NCBI GenBank assembly: GCA_030609765.1
Contig: JAUWTE010000233.1
Coordinates: forward strand, 1 to 5,671
Direction of reading: 5' to 3'
DNA from: Acidobacteriota bacterium
Lineage (GTDB): Bacteria; Acidobacteriota; UBA890
DNA length: 5,671 bases
The position numbers and the translations under genes were made by a program. Position 1 is the first letter of the stretch, and each line of letters starts with the position of its first letter. Positions 4,713 through 5,671 of this stretch are shown here, piece after piece. The notes below the pieces were generated by a model. That model saw only the letters and a list, made by a program, of their open reading frames with translations. It was not told the DNA's origin and did no database searches.

Positions 4713-5671
4713 CGCAAACCTCCTTGCGCCGAGGTCGCTCGAGCGCCTGGGCCCGAGGTTCGTTTACCCGTGATATCCAAAGTCATCATGTCGCCCATCG
4801 CCATGCTGCCGCTGAGCTCGTCGCCTTCGATGAAGGCGTCGATGAAGATCTCTCCCATTTCCATGGATATGTTGGCCGACATGGAGGCGCCTCTGAGGCG
4901 GACTCGGTTGAAGCTCATGACGCCCATCTCACTCGAGACCGTGCCGGCGTAGGAGCCGGGCGATCCCGTGATCGTCCATGTCATCTCCATCTGAAACTCG
5001 CCGCTGCTGGTGACCAGCCAGGTGCCGCGCGGATCAACCGGTTCGTCGGAATCTTCTCCGCCTCTCTCACTTCCTCTCGCCGGACGCGCCTCGATCTCGG
5101 AGTGGTGTCCATCGACGAAGACGTGGCGTATCTCCGTGTCCTCTCCGAATGGAGCGCCGGTGGCTACAACGACGTTGGCGATCTTGCCGGCCTCGACGGT
5201 CCCGAGAATGGCATCTACGCCGAGGATTTCAGCCGGCTCCGTGGTCACAGCCGCAAGGGCGACATCCTCGGACAGACCCGCCTCGATGGCCTTGCGGACA
5301 TTCTCGGCAAAGGAGCCGGGGCCAACCCCATCGGCGGTGAAGGCGAAGCTGATGCCGGCATTCTCGAGAGCTGCCGCGTTTCCCGCTGCTTGGTCCCATC
5401 GCTGTAGTGTCTCCAACGTGACGTCGATGGCGGCATCGGGGTCGTCGACGCCGGGCTTTTTGGGGTAGTCGACAGGAATGATCACCGGTGCCCCGGCGTC
5501 AATGAACAGGAAGGTCACCTCGTACTCACCACCGTTCCCCTTGATGATGGGGCGGATGGCGAATTCCTGGGCGAGACGCAGCGCACGCTCGGTCATTCGG
5601 TTATTGGATGCCTCGAACAAGACCGGCTGATCACCCGCAAGCACCGGCATGAGAGCCGGGTAGGCATCAAC
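4709..5671 (-). CDS. Amidohydrolase-family protein with degenerate barrel and beta-rich tail domain, partial at the right edge
   Basis: The last 320 residues of a protein whose start is outside the window; the frame is open to the edge (VDAYPAL before the Met at 5650), so that Met is internal. Counting from it, residues 8-62 align without gaps to barrel 2 of the neighbouring 909-aa protein. At the metal positions E13 and N39 replace the two His, while D107 in FTADG appears to match the catalytic Asp. The segment LGTVEAGKIANVV (about 149-161) is the usual amidohydrolase C-terminal beta motif. After an acidic, flexible linker (about 189-207) comes a separate beta-rich domain (about 208-297) starting PRGTWLV and ending MMTLDITGKR. 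Its alternating strands and G-S/G-T turns recall a small barrel or lipocalin-like fold. The N-terminal HxH region cannot be seen, so activity is undecided. The stop overlaps the next start by ATGA, pointing to an operon and probably to a joint complex. The promoter must lie beyond the right edge. Confidence 0.88.
   Translation of the reverse strand, partial: VDAYPALMPVLAGDQPVLFEASNNRMTERALRLAQEFAIRPIIKGNGGEYEVTFLFIDAGAPVIIPVDYPKKPGVDDPDAAIDVTLETLQRWDQAAGNAAALENAGISFAFTADGVGPGSFAENVRKAIEAGLSEDVALAAVTTEPAEILGVDAILGTVEAGKIANVVVATGAPFGEDTEIRHVFVDGHHSEIEARPARGSERGGEDSDEPVDPRGTWLVTSSGEFQMEMTWTITGSPGSYAGTVSSEMGVMSFNRVRLRGASMSANISMEMGEIFIDAFIEGDELSGSMAMGDMMTLDITGKRTSGPGARATSAQGGLR
4719..4725 (-). promoter_or_regulatory. 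Strong ribosome binding site of the tandem amidohydrolase
   Basis: On the - strand AAGGAGG lies six bases before the ATG at 4712, an almost ideal Shine-Dalgarno sequence within the last codons of the upstream cistron. It fixes the start at 4712. It also suggests that the second protein is made at high level on its own initiation, as well as by coupling. Confidence 0.75.

Noticed and set aside
4724..5407. Open frame of 227 codons on the + strand opposite the partial amidohydrolase
   Set aside because: Shadow of a gene with recognisable amidohydrolase alignment on the - strand; no motif or ribosome binding site supports it.

Overview
The window is GC-rich bacterial DNA. Its tandem secreted amidohydrolases with a degenerate second barrel, a PflX-like radical SAM protein and codons favouring G/C at the third position suggest a free-living Gram-negative bacterium. 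Acidobacteriota or a similar phylum seems most likely, but this is inferred from protein style and no marker gene is present.

Left part (1-1310, + strand): a frame open from the left edge ends in a TGA that overlaps by one base the ATG of a complete radical SAM gene (115-1095). This protein resembles the COG1313/PflX group of pyruvate formate-lyase-activating-enzyme homologues. A 215-bp intergenic region follows. It holds a weak terminator-like hairpin with a T run, a perfect 15-bp dyad, three copies (two direct, one inverted) of a short ATGAGAAATG-type repeat, and a structured leader in front of the next gene.

Middle (1311-1892, + strand): a 193-aa protein with three predicted membrane helices and a cytoplasmic helical tail. 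The tail looks like the dimerisation helices of a histidine kinase but has no phospho-accepting His and no ATPase domain. A large stem-loop at 1910-1953 lies between this gene and the convergent genes that follow, and is probably a shared terminator.

Right part (1983-5671, - strand): two tightly coupled cistrons for exported amidohydrolase-superfamily proteins. The upstream one runs off the right edge; its visible C-terminal part is a degenerate barrel followed by a beta-rich tail domain. Its stop overlaps the start of the second by ATGA. The second is a 909-aa tandem protein: barrel 1 keeps all the metal ligands, and barrel 2 has lost every one. Of the three amidohydrolase barrels visible wholly or in part, only one therefore looks catalytically competent. 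The two proteins probably form an envelope complex of unknown substrate.

No tRNA, rRNA, CRISPR array, transposase or phage gene was seen. The points most worth a second look are the catalytic/non-catalytic barrel arrangement, the His-less kinase-like membrane protein with its structured leader, and the short dispersed-type repeats.
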